Assembly (NCBI RefSeq): GCF_000745485.1
Contig: NZ_JQJK01000009.1
Span: 62,001-126,000, forward strand
Length of the DNA: 64,000 nucleotides
DNA from: Methanobacterium veterum
GTDB taxonomy: Archaea; Methanobacteriota; Methanobacteria; Methanobacteriales; Methanobacteriaceae
Direction of reading: 5' to 3'
Shown: piece by piece, positions 41,019-49,554 of the stretch
Numbering within the stretch: position 1 is the stretch's first letter
Layout: the number at the start of each line of letters is the position of its first letter
Notes under the pieces: generated by a model
Told to the model about the DNA's origin: nothing
Seen by the model: only the letters and a program-made list of their open reading frames with translations
The model's database searches: none
Position numbers and translations under genes: made by a program

Positions 41019-42656
41019 TTGAATGTTTTAGAAAGAAAATGGCGGATATTATTTGCAATTGCTGTAGGAACCATAATGGTACCTATTAATGCAAGTATTG
41101 TTAATGTTTCGTTACCTACAATTACTGCTTTCTTTTCTACAAGTATAGCAAGCTCAGAATGGGTAATAACAGCTTACCTAATTAATTTACTGGGTTTTGT
41201 CTTATTATTTGGCCGATTAGGTGATTTCTACGGTCATGAAAGGATATACATGGTGGGGTTGATTAGTTTCCTTGCTACATCAATTTTATGCAGTTTATCC
41301 CCTTCAATAACTTATTTGATAATTTTCAGGAGCTTACAGGGAATTGCTGCTGCATTGATGATATCTGTGTCTTTAGGTATAGTTAAGAGCGCTTTCCCAC
41401 TCAGTCAAACTGGTAAAGCTTTGGGTATATATGCAGTGGCCATATCTGCAGGTTTGGCAATTGGTCCCGCAATTGGGGGGTTAATACAAACATTCTTTGG
41501 CTGGCAAACTATATTTCTGGTAAATATTCCCATGGGTATAACCAGCTTTTTGCTTTGTTACAAAGTGTTAACAAGAGATGAAACTAAACCAGTTAAATTA
41601 GATATTCCTGGAGCAATAATACAGTATTTTTGCCTTTTTTCTGTAGTATACCTGCTTAATGATATTCAAACATCAAAATTAGATAATTTAACAATAATAA
41701 TGGCTGCTGTGGCTGTAACAACATTAATCTTGTTTATCTGGAATGAGAAAAGGGCAGATGATCCTCTTTTGGACCTTGAAATATTTAAAAACAAAACATT
41801 TTCCGCATTTAACCTCAGCCTGTACTTCAACTATATTTGTATGTACATGATCCTCTTTATCATGCCTTTCTACCTGCAAAAGGTTTTATTATGCAATCCT
41901 GCATTAACTGGAGCTGTATTAACTGTTAACCCTGTAGTTATGATGATTTTGGCCCCTATAAGTGGGACATTGGCTGATAGGGTAGGTTCAAGACCTCTGG
42001 CAATTATGGGGGCATTAATAAGTGCTTTAGCATTTTATTCTATGACGTCCCTTACCATGTTCTCTAATGTCTTTGATGTTGTATGGAGATTGGCTCTTTT
42101 AGGAGTAGGTGCTGCAATCTTCCAGGCTCCAAATAACAGGGCTATTATGACTGTTATACCTGATAAGAAGAAAGGTCTAGCTTCTAGCATTATAGTGACC
42201 ATGCGAAATCTGGGAATGGTATTTGGAGTATCAATTGCAGGTATACTGCTGTATACTACCATAAGCCCGGATGTTTTACAGCAAAATCAACTCTATAACC
42301 TGGCTGCATATAATTTTACAAGTGGAATGCACTTGATAATGATGTTAGGAGCATTTTTAAGCATAATTATACTTATACTTTCTCCAGTGGGTATCTACAG
42401 GAAGAAAATCACTGAAACTAAAGAAATAATTCAGGAATCAGATATAATACCTGCACCGCAGGATATACTTGAAGAATCAAGCGAAATAATTAACGAATTA
42501 GAATTGGTAAAACATTCAAAGGAATTACTTGAAGATTCTGAACTTTTGAGGTATTCAAAAGAGATAATTGAAGATCCAGCTATATTGAAACGGCCGAAAG
42601 ATATTTTAAAGGAGAAAATGGAGGAATTGAATTTGGAGATCTCCAGGAAATGGTAA
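41019..42656 (+). CDS. MFS exporter, DHA2 (EmrB/QacA-like) family
   Basis: Membrane protein of 545 residues with about 14 hydrophobic segments, typical of proton-driven drug or metabolite exporters. Motif A (FGRLGDFYGHERIY) and RSLQGIAAALMISVSLG lie early, and a PAIGGLIQTFFGWQTIFLVNIP segment follows. The last 85 residues form a charged cytosolic tail with repeated short helices (ILEESSEII, LLEDSELLRYSKEIIED, DILKEKMEELN), not standard for the family and of unknown use. The start is TTG 41019 with CAGGTGA upstream. Substrate is unknown. Confidence 0.88.
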   Translation: MNVLERKWRILFAIAVGTIMVPINASIVNVSLPTITAFFSTSIASSEWVITAYLINLLGFVLLFGRLGDFYGHERIYMVGLISFLATSILCSLSPSITYLIIFRSLQGIAAALMISVSLGIVKSAFPLSQTGKALGIYAVAISAGLAIGPAIGGLIQTFFGWQTIFLVNIPMGITSFLLCYKVLTRDETKPVKLDIPGAIIQYFCLFSVVYLLNDIQTSKLDNLTIIMAAVAVTTLILFIWNEKRADDPLLDLEIFKNKTFSAFNLSLYFNYICMYMILFIMPFYLQKVLLCNPALTGAVLTVNPVVMMILAPISGTLADRVGSRPLAIMGALISALAFYSMTSLTMFSNVFDVVWRLALLGVGAAIFQAPNNRAIMTVIPDKKKGLASSIIVTMRNLGMVFGVSIAGILLYTTISPDVLQQNQLYNLAAYNFTSGMHLIMMLGAFLSIIILILSPVGIYRKKITETKEIIQESDIIPAPQDILEESSEIINELELVKHSKELLEDSELLRYSKEIIEDPAILKRPKDILKEKMEELNLEISRKW

Positions 42657-43196
42657 ATAGCTTTGGAATTGGTCTCTTTTAGGATTTAAGTATATTATTT
42701 ACAAAGATTTAGCTCCTATTTTTTAATTTACAGGGATTATAATAGAAAATTACCGTTTTTAGCATTTAATTAGATATTTAGAAATTAGCATATTATTAGG
42801 AATTTTTTTTATACGATGTCCTTATTTTTGATGTAAGTATTACTATTTCATCTAAATTTGCCCCGAAAGTAATAATAAAATCCAAATAGAAAGTATTATA
42901 TGTGGAAAAACTATAATTGGTTTTTGTAATGGCAAAGGGCCAATTTGTATTACTTTGAATACGAATGCAGTATTAAAATCTATGTCAAAGTTTATAATTT
43001 TATATTTTGAATTTGATTTTCGGTGTCTGTTAAAAATTGAAAATTTTTGCACACCGCAAATATTTATTTGCCGTCTTTGCCATCTTCCTCCTTAAGCAGA
43101 GGAAAACTAAGAATTAAAATTAAAATGTAATGGTTTTGAAGATATAAGATATTTAATTATATTTTTTATATTGATTTCCATTTCGGGGGAGTAAAA
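42657..43196. other. Long 5' region of the first small paralogue gene
   Basis: No coding frame. It contains the TATTACT-type operator and a second dyad, listed separately, then about 240 bp of presumed leader with one short inverted repeat (AAAAATT-GAA-AATTTTT, 43033-43049). The operator and promoter segment (42830-42960) is a diverged copy of 43440-43580. Confidence 0.6.
42838..42953 (+). promoter_or_regulatory. Operator/promoter copy A (TATTACT-N23-AGTAATA)
   Basis: TATTACT at 42838-42844 and AGTAATA at 42868-42874 form a perfect 7-bp dyad 23 bp apart. About 15 bp further is the conserved string AATAGAAAGTATTATAT, probably the TATA element. A second dyad GTAAT-N18-ATTAC covers 42926-42953 (GTAATGGCAAAGGGCC inside). 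Copies B and C lie upstream of the second small paralogue and of the first CobN-like gene. Confidence 0.7.
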
Positions 43197-43421
43197 GTGG
43201 AGCATAATTATTTGGCTGAATCTGAAGTAATAGAGAAACTTGTAATTTTAAACACAGATTTTGCAGGAAAAGGTTCCTGCATAGCATGGACAACATTTCC
43301 TTACAATGAATTTAATTTAAGAGTTGTAAAGAGTTGTTTAAATAAACTTGACTGGGAGAAGAGGGAATACAATTTAAACTATGATGAAAACCTGATTTTT
43401 GTTGAAAAAACTTTGTTATAG
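43197..43421 (+). CDS. Small hypothetical protein, paralogue 1
   Basis: Soluble protein of 74 residues. From residue 23 it aligns closely with the gene at 44035: CIAWTTFPYNEFNLRVV, then LDWEKREYNLNYDENLIFV. One conserved Cys precedes AWTTFPYNE. Predicted mixed alpha/beta, no signal or membrane segment. GGGGGAG supports the GTG at 43197. It shares its upstream control element with its paralogue and with the first CobN-like gene, so it probably serves the same regulon. No known family is recognised. Confidence 0.7.
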   Translation: MEHNYLAESEVIEKLVILNTDFAGKGSCIAWTTFPYNEFNLRVVKSCLNKLDWEKREYNLNYDENLIFVEKTLL

Positions 43422-43445
43422 TTATTATTAAAGCACCCCTATTTT

Positions 43446-43579
43446 TATTACTTTTTCTATAAGTATTAAGATTCTGTTTAAATTGGCCATGAAAGTAATA
43501 ATACCAAATAAATAGAAAGTATTATATACAAAAAGCGCTAATCTTTCTTTGTAATGGCAAAGGGCTGATTTAGTATTAC
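43446..43579 (+). promoter_or_regulatory. Operator/promoter copy B
   Basis: TATTAAG at 43464-43470 and AGTAATA at 43494-43500 sit with the same 23-bp gap as in copy A; an additional TATTACT lies at 43446-43452. AAATAGAAAGTATTATATAC follows at the same distance as in copy A, and GTAATGGCAAAGGGC begins the second dyad, here with a 19-bp gap (43551-43579). The half-site next to the gap is changed in its last two bases. Confidence 0.65.
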
Positions 43580-43614
43580 GAATGGTTTAAAATACCTTCT
43601 TTAAGTATTAATTA

Positions 43615-43890
43615 ATCCTTGCAAAATCTCTCAAAAATTGAAGAATTTTCGGAGCCTTCGAATACGAAGTATTCGGGGCATTGAAATCAAAGATTTCGAA
43701 TGCGCAAAAACCTTCAGTTTTTGCAAGCTATGATTTTGCAGGCCGTCAACATGAAGTGTTTGGGCATGTGAAAAATAATTTTTTCACGGCTGCAAATCCC
43801 TCAAAATTCTTTGAATTTTAATAACTTTGATTTGCAAATATCAAAAAACATCAGTTTTTTGAAAGCCCGAAAATCCATGATTTTCGACGG
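43615..43890. repeat. Hairpin island 6
   Basis: Units include CGAATAC-GAA-GTATTCG (43669-43685), GAAATC-AAA-GATTTC, a CAAAAAC/GTTTTTG pair, a GTGAAAAA/TTTTTTCAC pair, AAAATTC-TTT-GAATTTT, a CAAAAAAC/GTTTTTTG pair and CGAAAATC-CAT-GATTTTCG (about 43868-43886). GCAAAT/ATTTGC and TATGATTTTGCA-like arms suggest nesting as in islands 1 and 4. Confidence 0.8.
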
Positions 43891-44034
43891 TCTTGCCATA
43901 AGTTTCCCCCTTGATGTCCTTAGGACATTTGAAAAATTAACCCAAAACATACCTAAGCAATTAAAAAGTATAGGGCATTTGAATTTCGCTCAAATGTATT
44001 CTAAATGCCCTACAAACTTTTTGAGGGATATAAT

Positions 44035-44289
44035 ATGAATTATAAAGATAATGTTGAATTATTAAAGATGAAAAAATTAACAACATTGGATTTCGTAGTA
44101 GAAAAATTGAAAGAATTAGATTTTGACTTTGAAAGAAAATCCACCTGTGTTGCATGGACCACTTTTCCATATAATGAAGAGAATTTAGAAACAGTAGAAA
44201 TCGCTTTAAAAAAACTCAACTGGCGAACTGAAGAATACATTTTAAATTATGATGAAAATCTTATCTTTGTTAAAAAGGATTTAGAATAA
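44035..44289 (+). CDS. Small hypothetical protein, paralogue 2
   Basis: Soluble protein of 84 residues, paralogous to the protein at 43197: shared CVAWTTFPYNEENLETV, LNWRTEEYILNYDENLIFV and a final KKDL. The single Cys before AWTTFPYNE is kept. The N-terminus is longer and helical (LTTLDFVVEKLKELDFDF). TTGAGGGATATAAT supports the ATG at 44035; an ATG ten codons earlier lies ahead of that site. It follows hairpin island 6 and precedes the first CobN-like gene. Function unknown; a small metal- or partner-binding accessory protein is possible but unproven. Confidence 0.7.
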   Translation: MNYKDNVELLKMKKLTTLDFVVEKLKELDFDFERKSTCVAWTTFPYNEENLETVEIALKKLNWRTEEYILNYDENLIFVKKDLE

Positions 44290-44776
44290 ATATTTTTTAT
44301 TTACCCTGGTTGTTGCATCTTTAAACCTTTTTAGGGATTTTTAAAGGATTTAGTAATAACATTAAGCTCTGCTTTCTGCTTCAAGTCTTAAAGGCCAATT
44401 ATGTCAATTTATGATTTAATTGTGGATTAAAAAGATTATTATTATTATTATTATAAAATAACGCTTAAGATGTGTCTTATATATAAATAAATATTATTTA
44501 TGTTCTTTTTTTTTAAATAATGTATATTTAAACAATTTTAAAGAGTCTTATTTTGTTATTAGTTTTGTATAATATACTTTCTTGATTTTACTTAACTTTT
44601 AGAGAATTTATTACAAATTGAACAATAGTTACTCATTTGGTAATAATTTCATGTGTTTTTTATTACTAAACTCCATAATTTGAACCTGAAAGTAATAATA
44701 AATGAATAATAAAAAGTATTAAATATTGGTAGACTTTAAACTCTTTTTACAAATTAAATGGAGGTTGGAGGAAAAT
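44290..44776. other. Spacer and promoter region of the first CobN-like gene
   Basis: No coding frame in 487 bases. AT-rich sequence to 44640, then operator copy C. Confidence 0.55.
44661..44735 (+). promoter_or_regulatory. Operator/promoter copy C upstream of the first CobN-like gene
   Basis: TATTACT at 44661-44667 and AGTAATA at 44691-44697 again form a perfect dyad with a 23-bp gap. The conserved string AATAAAAAGTATTAAATATT follows at the same distance as in copies A and B. The start codon is 80 bp downstream. A shared metal- or cofactor-responsive repressor is the simplest reading; which one cannot be told. Confidence 0.7.
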
Positions 44777-47700
44777 ATGTTTCCGAAACCCCAAAAAATA
44801 GAAAATTTTTTGGAGGTGAAAAGTATTAAAAAACAAGTAATATTACTAATAACAACATTTGTTTTTATATTGGCACTGTGTGGGGCAGTGTCTGCAGCAA
44901 ATACTACTACTGGAGGTGATTCTGGAGGCACAATAAATTCAACAGATCTCAATAATTCTTCTCAAAAAAATAGTTCGTTAAAAGAGGTTAGAATTACAGG
45001 TCATGTTCTAGATTGTGTCACCAGCAAACCCTTTCCAGGAGTAAATGTGACTGTATCGGGTAATGGAAATAAATTAAGTGTTACTCAAACCAATGGTGAA
45101 GGTAAATATGAACTGAAATTTCTAAGCAATTTAACCCAATTCAATGTGACAGCAAGTTATACTGGCCATAAATCATCATCTCAACTGGTGAACACTACTT
45201 TAAACACATCAAATAATTCAATGCAGGGAACTGCTAATTTTAAGTTAGGCAAACCAAAGGCAGTTTTCTTATTTACAAGTTCTTCAGCAATATCAAATAC
45301 GTTAATGAATGCATTAGATCAAAATACCCACTTTACAAGTGAAGTCTACTTACTTAAAAATCTCCCAGCGGGTCTCAATCTCACCAAATATGACCTGGTA
45401 TTTATTGACTATTTATACACTTCAACACCGAATCTGGATAAAATAACTCCTTTAATAGAGGAAGCAAAAGCTAAAAATATACCTGTGATCATTACAACAA
45501 CTTATTACATGTCAAATCCGACAAATGTGGATTCTGCAAAGCTTTCTGCTATTAGGCAGTACTGGACTAATCTTTCACCAGAAAATGCAAAGAATATGAT
45601 AAAATATATCTCAGTGAATTTTCTGGGAGTAAAAGATACTTATCAGGCCCCTGGTACTGTAGTTAAGGTTGGTATTTATCATCCCGATGCGGATAAAGTA
45701 TTTTCAAATTTAACCAGTTATCTAGCATGGTATAAAAAATATAATTCAAATAAACCAACAGTAGCGGTTATGTTTGGCCAGTTTTCATATAACAAAGCAG
45801 ATACAACAGCGGTAGATGCATTAATCAGAGGATTTGAAGCAAAAGGGTACAATGTAATCCCATATTTCCTTGATCATGAAACATATCCTTTAGGTCAGGT
45901 AGATATAAACACGTTTTTAGTGTATAAAGGAAAATTCCTTCCAGATTTAGTTGTGCATTATCGTGCTGCCGGATGGGATATGATACGGTCATATAATGAT
46001 ACAATGGCTGAATTAATTTCCATGAATGTCCCTATTATCAAAGCACTGACCTATGAAGATTCATATGAAAAATGGCTAAATGCTACTCAGGGAATAGGGT
46101 CCGCTACATTTGCATACTCAGTTACAAACGGCGAAAAACAGGGTATAATTGATCCGATTGTTGTTGCAACCACAGAAACAGATTCTAAAGGTATAGCTCA
46201 AACAGTACCAATCACACGGCAAATAAATTGGATAATTGATAGATCAATAGCTCAAATAAACCTTAAATACAAATCAAATGCTAATAAGAAAGTAGCTATC
46301 ATTTACTGGACCTCACAGCCCGGATTGAGTTCTGGAGTTAGTGCAGGACATTTAGATGCATATGCCAGTTTAGTGAACCTTTTACAGGCTTTGAAAGACA
46401 GCGGCTATAATTTAGGAAATAAAAAAATTCCTACAGCAGATGAACTTGCGGTGATCATCAGAAATCAGGGTTCAAATATTGGTAACTGGGCACCTGGAGA
46501 CCTGAAAAAGTTAGTTGAAAATTATCCTGTGGTTTTAGTTCCTGAATCTCAATATTTAGCATGGTTTAACAAGCTTAACGCTGCTAAAAGACAGGAAGTT
46601 ATTGATGCATGGGGCGAAGCACCTGGAGACATAATGGTTTACACTAAAAATGGTGTAAGATATTTGGTTCTACCTGTAATTCAGTATGGAAATATTATTC
46701 TCGCCCCTGAACCTTCACGTGGCTACACGCAGAATGGAGAGGTAATGTATCACAGCGGCACTATACCCCCTACTCACCAGTATCTTGCTTTCTATTTCTG
46801 GTTGAACAATGTGTATAAGGCTGATGCCCTCATTGACTTTGGAAGGCATGGTACTGTAGCATGGTTACCTGGAAAAAGTGCTACTGGTCTGGACTGTGAA
46901 AATGATTGGCCGGCTATTGTAAGCCAAGACATGCCTGTAATCTATCTCTTTACTGTTGAGGGAAGTGAATCTACTTTACCTCAAAGAAGACAGGGTGCAG
47001 TAATGATCAGTCACTTAATACCAACTATGACCATTTCGGGACTCTACGGTAATCTAACAACACTGAACCAGAAGTTGAATACATATTTCGATCAATCAAC
47101 ATCGGCATCCATCAAGGCAGAACTTAAAAGTACAATTTTACAGTTAACCAAGACTCTTCATCTTGATGAAGATATGAATGTGAACTTATCTACAATCAAG
47201 GATTTTGATCAGTTCGCTATTGAACTGCAGGATTATCTGCAGGAAATGGAATCAGAATACATCACGCTGGGGTTACACGTGCTTGGTGAACCTCCAAAAG
47301 GAAATTATTCTATTTACATGGTACAATCCCTTTTGGGTTACCAGTTTAGAGATTACATGAATGCGAATAAGTTAACTGATGATCAGGTATATTTACTGCT
47401 TGAAAAGGTTTTATTTGATAAAATGTCAGCTGAAGATGCTCAAAAATCGGTCTTAAACCAAACCAAAACTGATCTAACAGCTTATCTAAATCTGGCCATA
47501 ATATACATGAATAACCTTGCTCTGGCAACTAACGAGATCAACAGTACTTTGAAAGCATTAAATGGAGGTTATATTCCTGCATTTAACATTGGAGACCCAA
47601 TTACAAATCCAAATGTGCTTCCTACTGGAAATAACATGTATTCATTTGACCCTAGAACAGTACCTACCAAAGAAGCATGGAATATCGCTGTGAAACTGGT

Positions 47701-49240
47701 AGATGAAATGCTGTCTTCTTATTATAAACAGCATGGAAAATATCCAGAAAAAGTAGCGTTCATGCTGTGGGCTACACATTCAATTCAAGATAAAGGAGTA
47801 ATGGAAGCTGAAATACTCTATCTTATGGGTTTAAAACCTACATGGGACAGTAATGGATATGTAAATGGTACGGAGGTAATTCCTAATCTTGGAAGGCCTA
47901 TGATCGATGTTGTAATCACTACAACTTCTCTTTACCTGAACGATTATAAATGCGTCCTGGATGTACTTGATGCTGCTGTAAGATATGCTGCAACCATCAA
48001 CAGCACAACAAATTATGTTAAAACTCATTCAGATGGTATCTATCAGATGCTTATTAAAAAAGGCTACAGTGATGAGGATGCTAAACAGCTTTCAATGTCA
48101 AGAATATTCTCTCAAGAACCCGGAAATCACCATAACCCGCTAACAGAGGTTACTCTGGGTAAAAGTGGGGATAATATGCAGGCAGTCATTGACACCTATA
48201 TAAATACATTTGGTTATTTATATGGTTCAAATGCGACTTCCCAAATTCTTGTAGATCTTTACACAGCAATCCTCAATGGAACTGATATGGCGGTTTTCAG
48301 CAGAGATGTAAATGCTAACGACCTGCTTGGTGATGACGACTACTATGCGTACTTTGGGGGTTTGGGAGCAGCTATCACTAAAATAACGGGTACTGCACCT
48401 GTAATGGTCATAAATAATCTTGAAAATCCAGATAAGCCCAAAACAGAAACCCTAGCTGAGTCGATAGCTCGTGATTTAAGAACTAGTTACTTCAATCCTA
48501 CTTGGATTAGTGCATTAATTTCTCAGGGACCAGGTGCAGCCAGTCGTTTCTTGGATATTACGAATCTGCTGGCGTGGGATATATTAAATCCAGGTACTGC
48601 AACTTCAAACCAGTTCCAAGCAATTTATGATATATATGTCAGAGATAGCTTGAATTTGGGGCTTAATGACTATTTCAAAAGAAACAATCCTTACACGCAG
48701 CAGGCGATCATGTATAACCTCATGCAGGCTATTCATTCAAACCGCTGGAATGCAGATGCAGCTACAAAAAGGGCATTATCTAACGCTTGGGCTGTTTCAG
48801 TAAATGCAAATGGTTTAACTGGTGATCCCTTAGATATGGATATTGTAAATGAAGCGTTACAAAATATGGATACTGTGCTTGTGGATGGAGTTAAAAGCAA
48901 ACTGTACGCTTCCACGCAGAACCCTGCATTTGCAACGTCTAATCCTTCTAAACCGCAGCAGGGAGGATCCACTTCTACAGGTGGAACTTCATCACCAGGT
49001 CAAATTTCTAGCGGAGTTACTTACGCTTCAGCTGCAAGTTCTACACAAAGTTCGCAGGAATCACAATCTGGTGCAGGTAATCAGGGACAAAAAGCGTATG
49101 AGATAACTAAACCAGAAACTTCATCTGGATCTTCAGAAGATACAATGTTAGCAGCAATATTAGGAGTTATCCTTATACTTGGTTTGATAGGTGCGGGTTA
49201 TTTCAGAAAGGATATACCAAATCTATTTAAAAGGAAATAA
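44777..49240 (+). CDS. Secreted, membrane-anchored CobN-like protein 1 (degenerate active-site motif)
   Basis: Protein of about 1487 residues. A signal peptide (VILLITTFVFILALCG, cleavage near AVSAA) leads to a small carboxypeptidase-regulatory-like beta domain (RITGHVLDCVTSKPFPG), then a full CobN/BchH/ChlH-type chelatase region, a Ser/Thr/Gly-rich linker and a C-terminal anchor (LAAILGVILILGLIGAGYF, then basic). CobN normally works in the cytosol inserting Co2+ into a corrin; this one should face outward. The signature HxGTHGxxEWLPGK reads DFGRHGTVAWLPGK at about 687-700, so the first His and the Glu are replaced. Start: ATG 44777 has GGAGG 5 nt upstream. A hairpin over 44791-44813 puts GGAGGTGA inside the frame, so a later GTG 44816 or ATT 44825 start is possible. 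Confidence 0.8.
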   Translation: MFPKPQKIENFLEVKSIKKQVILLITTFVFILALCGAVSAANTTTGGDSGGTINSTDLNNSSQKNSSLKEVRITGHVLDCVTSKPFPGVNVTVSGNGNKLSVTQTNGEGKYELKFLSNLTQFNVTASYTGHKSSSQLVNTTLNTSNNSMQGTANFKLGKPKAVFLFTSSSAISNTLMNALDQNTHFTSEVYLLKNLPAGLNLTKYDLVFIDYLYTSTPNLDKITPLIEEAKAKNIPVIITTTYYMSNPTNVDSAKLSAIRQYWTNLSPENAKNMIKYISVNFLGVKDTYQAPGTVVKVGIYHPDADKVFSNLTSYLAWYKKYNSNKPTVAVMFGQFSYNKADTTAVDALIRGFEAKGYNVIPYFLDHETYPLGQVDINTFLVYKGKFLPDLVVHYRAAGWDMIRSYNDTMAELISMNVPIIKALTYEDSYEKWLNATQGIGSATFAYSVTNGEKQGIIDPIVVATTETDSKGIAQTVPITRQINWIIDRSIAQINLKYKSNANKKVAIIYWTSQPGLSSGVSAGHLDAYASLVNLLQALKDSGYNLGNKKIPTADELAVIIRNQGSNIGNWAPGDLKKLVENYPVVLVPESQYLAWFNKLNAAKRQEVIDAWGEAPGDIMVYTKNGVRYLVLPVIQYGNIILAPEPSRGYTQNGEVMYHSGTIPPTHQYLAFYFWLNNVYKADALIDFGRHGTVAWLPGKSATGLDCENDWPAIVSQDMPVIYLFTVEGSESTLPQRRQGAVMISHLIPTMTISGLYGNLTTLNQKLNTYFDQSTSASIKAELKSTILQLTKTLHLDEDMNVNLSTIKDFDQFAIELQDYLQEMESEYITLGLHVLGEPPKGNYSIYMVQSLLGYQFRDYMNANKLTDDQVYLLLEKVLFDKMSAEDAQKSVLNQTKTDLTAYLNLAIIYMNNLALATNEINSTLKALNGGYIPAFNIGDPITNPNVLPTGNNMYSFDPRTVPTKEAWNIAVKLVDEMLSSYYKQHGKYPEKVAFMLWATHSIQDKGVMEAEILYLMGLKPTWDSNGYVNGTEVIPNLGRPMIDVVITTTSLYLNDYKCVLDVLDAAVRYAATINSTTNYVKTHSDGIYQMLIKKGYSDEDAKQLSMSRIFSQEPGNHHNPLTEVTLGKSGDNMQAVIDTYINTFGYLYGSNATSQILVDLYTAILNGTDMAVFSRDVNANDLLGDDDYYAYFGGLGAAITKITGTAPVMVINNLENPDKPKTETLAESIARDLRTSYFNPTWISALISQGPGAASRFLDITNLLAWDILNPGTATSNQFQAIYDIYVRDSLNLGLNDYFKRNNPYTQQAIMYNLMQAIHSNRWNADAATKRALSNAWAVSVNANGLTGDPLDMDIVNEALQNMDTVLVDGVKSKLYASTQNPAFATSNPSKPQQGGSTSTGGTSSPGQISSGVTYASAASSTQSSQESQSGAGNQGQKAYEITKPETSSGSSEDTMLAAILGVILILGLIGAGYFRKDIPNLFKRK
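44791..44813 (+). repeat. Single hairpin unit at the 5' end of CobN-like gene 1
   Basis: CCAAAAAAT (44791-44799), loop AGAAA, ATTTTTTGG (44805-44813), continuing as GGAGGTGA (44812-44819). The same unit closes the hairpin group at the start of CobN-like gene 2. It lies inside the frame if translation begins at 44777 and sequesters part of a Shine-Dalgarno-like sequence. Confidence 0.75.
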
Positions 49241-49313
49241 CTCCTATTTTTTTTATTTTTTGTATAGACTTAATTTTTAACTTCTCAAAAATAATAATTT
49301 AATTTTCTATAAA

Positions 49314-49444
49314 AAATGGGATAGGAATCTGGTTTAACCCAGATACCTTAATAAAGACATCTTATTTGTGAATAAGGAGGTTTGTGGTAGACCCATTTTG
49401 ATGTCTTGTTACTTATTATTAATCAACAATTAATTGTCCCATTT
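49314..49444. ncRNA. Candidate structured RNA or nested inverted repeat
   Basis: AAATGGGA (49314-49321) pairs with TCCCATTT (49437-49444). Inside, ATCTGG-TTTAAC-CCAGAT (49327-49344) is one hairpin and AAGACATC (49354-49361) pairs with GATGTCTT (49400-49407). The inner part also contains AAGGAGGTTTGTGG, free in the loop. A diverged relative of 49370-49440 occurs near 61150-61220. It could be a small RNA, a leader or a terminator; nothing shows that it is transcribed on its own. Confidence 0.4.
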
Positions 49445-49481
49445 CTTATTTAAACTTTGCTTTAATTTTTTTAAACTAAAC

Positions 49482-49544
49482 TTGAAAAAAATAGATAATA
49501 TTAAATATGGCTTATACTTGATTTTTATTCAAGTATTACTTGAA
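49482..49544 (+). promoter_or_regulatory. Repeated promoter block copy 1 with TTCAAGTA/TACTTGAA dyad
   Basis: The block has TTGAAAAAAATAGATAATAT and TTAAATAT, a likely TATA region, then TACTTGA (49516) and the dyad TTCAAGTATTACTTGAA (49528-49544), two inverted 8-mers one base apart. AGAGG of CobN-like gene 2 follows 3 bases later, so a bound protein would block initiation. Copies 2 and 3 lie at 54245 and 61254. Confidence 0.7.
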
Positions 49545-49554
49545 TAGAGGATAC

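Larger units (their letters stand above)
43422..44034. other. Spacer with operator copy B and hairpin island 6
   Basis: The first 160 bases repeat the promoter segment of the upstream gene. 43615-43890 is a hairpin island. The last 140 bases lead to the second small paralogue. Short frames seen across the island are products of the hairpins. Confidence 0.6.
49241..49554. other. Spacer between the CobN-like genes
   Basis: Begins with a T-rich stretch (CCTATTTTTTTTATTTTTTG, from about 49242) that can terminate gene 1. It then holds a nested inverted repeat (49314-49444) and the second operator type (49482-49544), both listed separately. No small gene was seen. Confidence 0.6.

Noticed and set aside
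43811..44038. Frame of 75 codons in hairpin island 6
   Set aside because: Made of hairpin units, no ribosome site, overlaps the supported start of the small paralogue gene.
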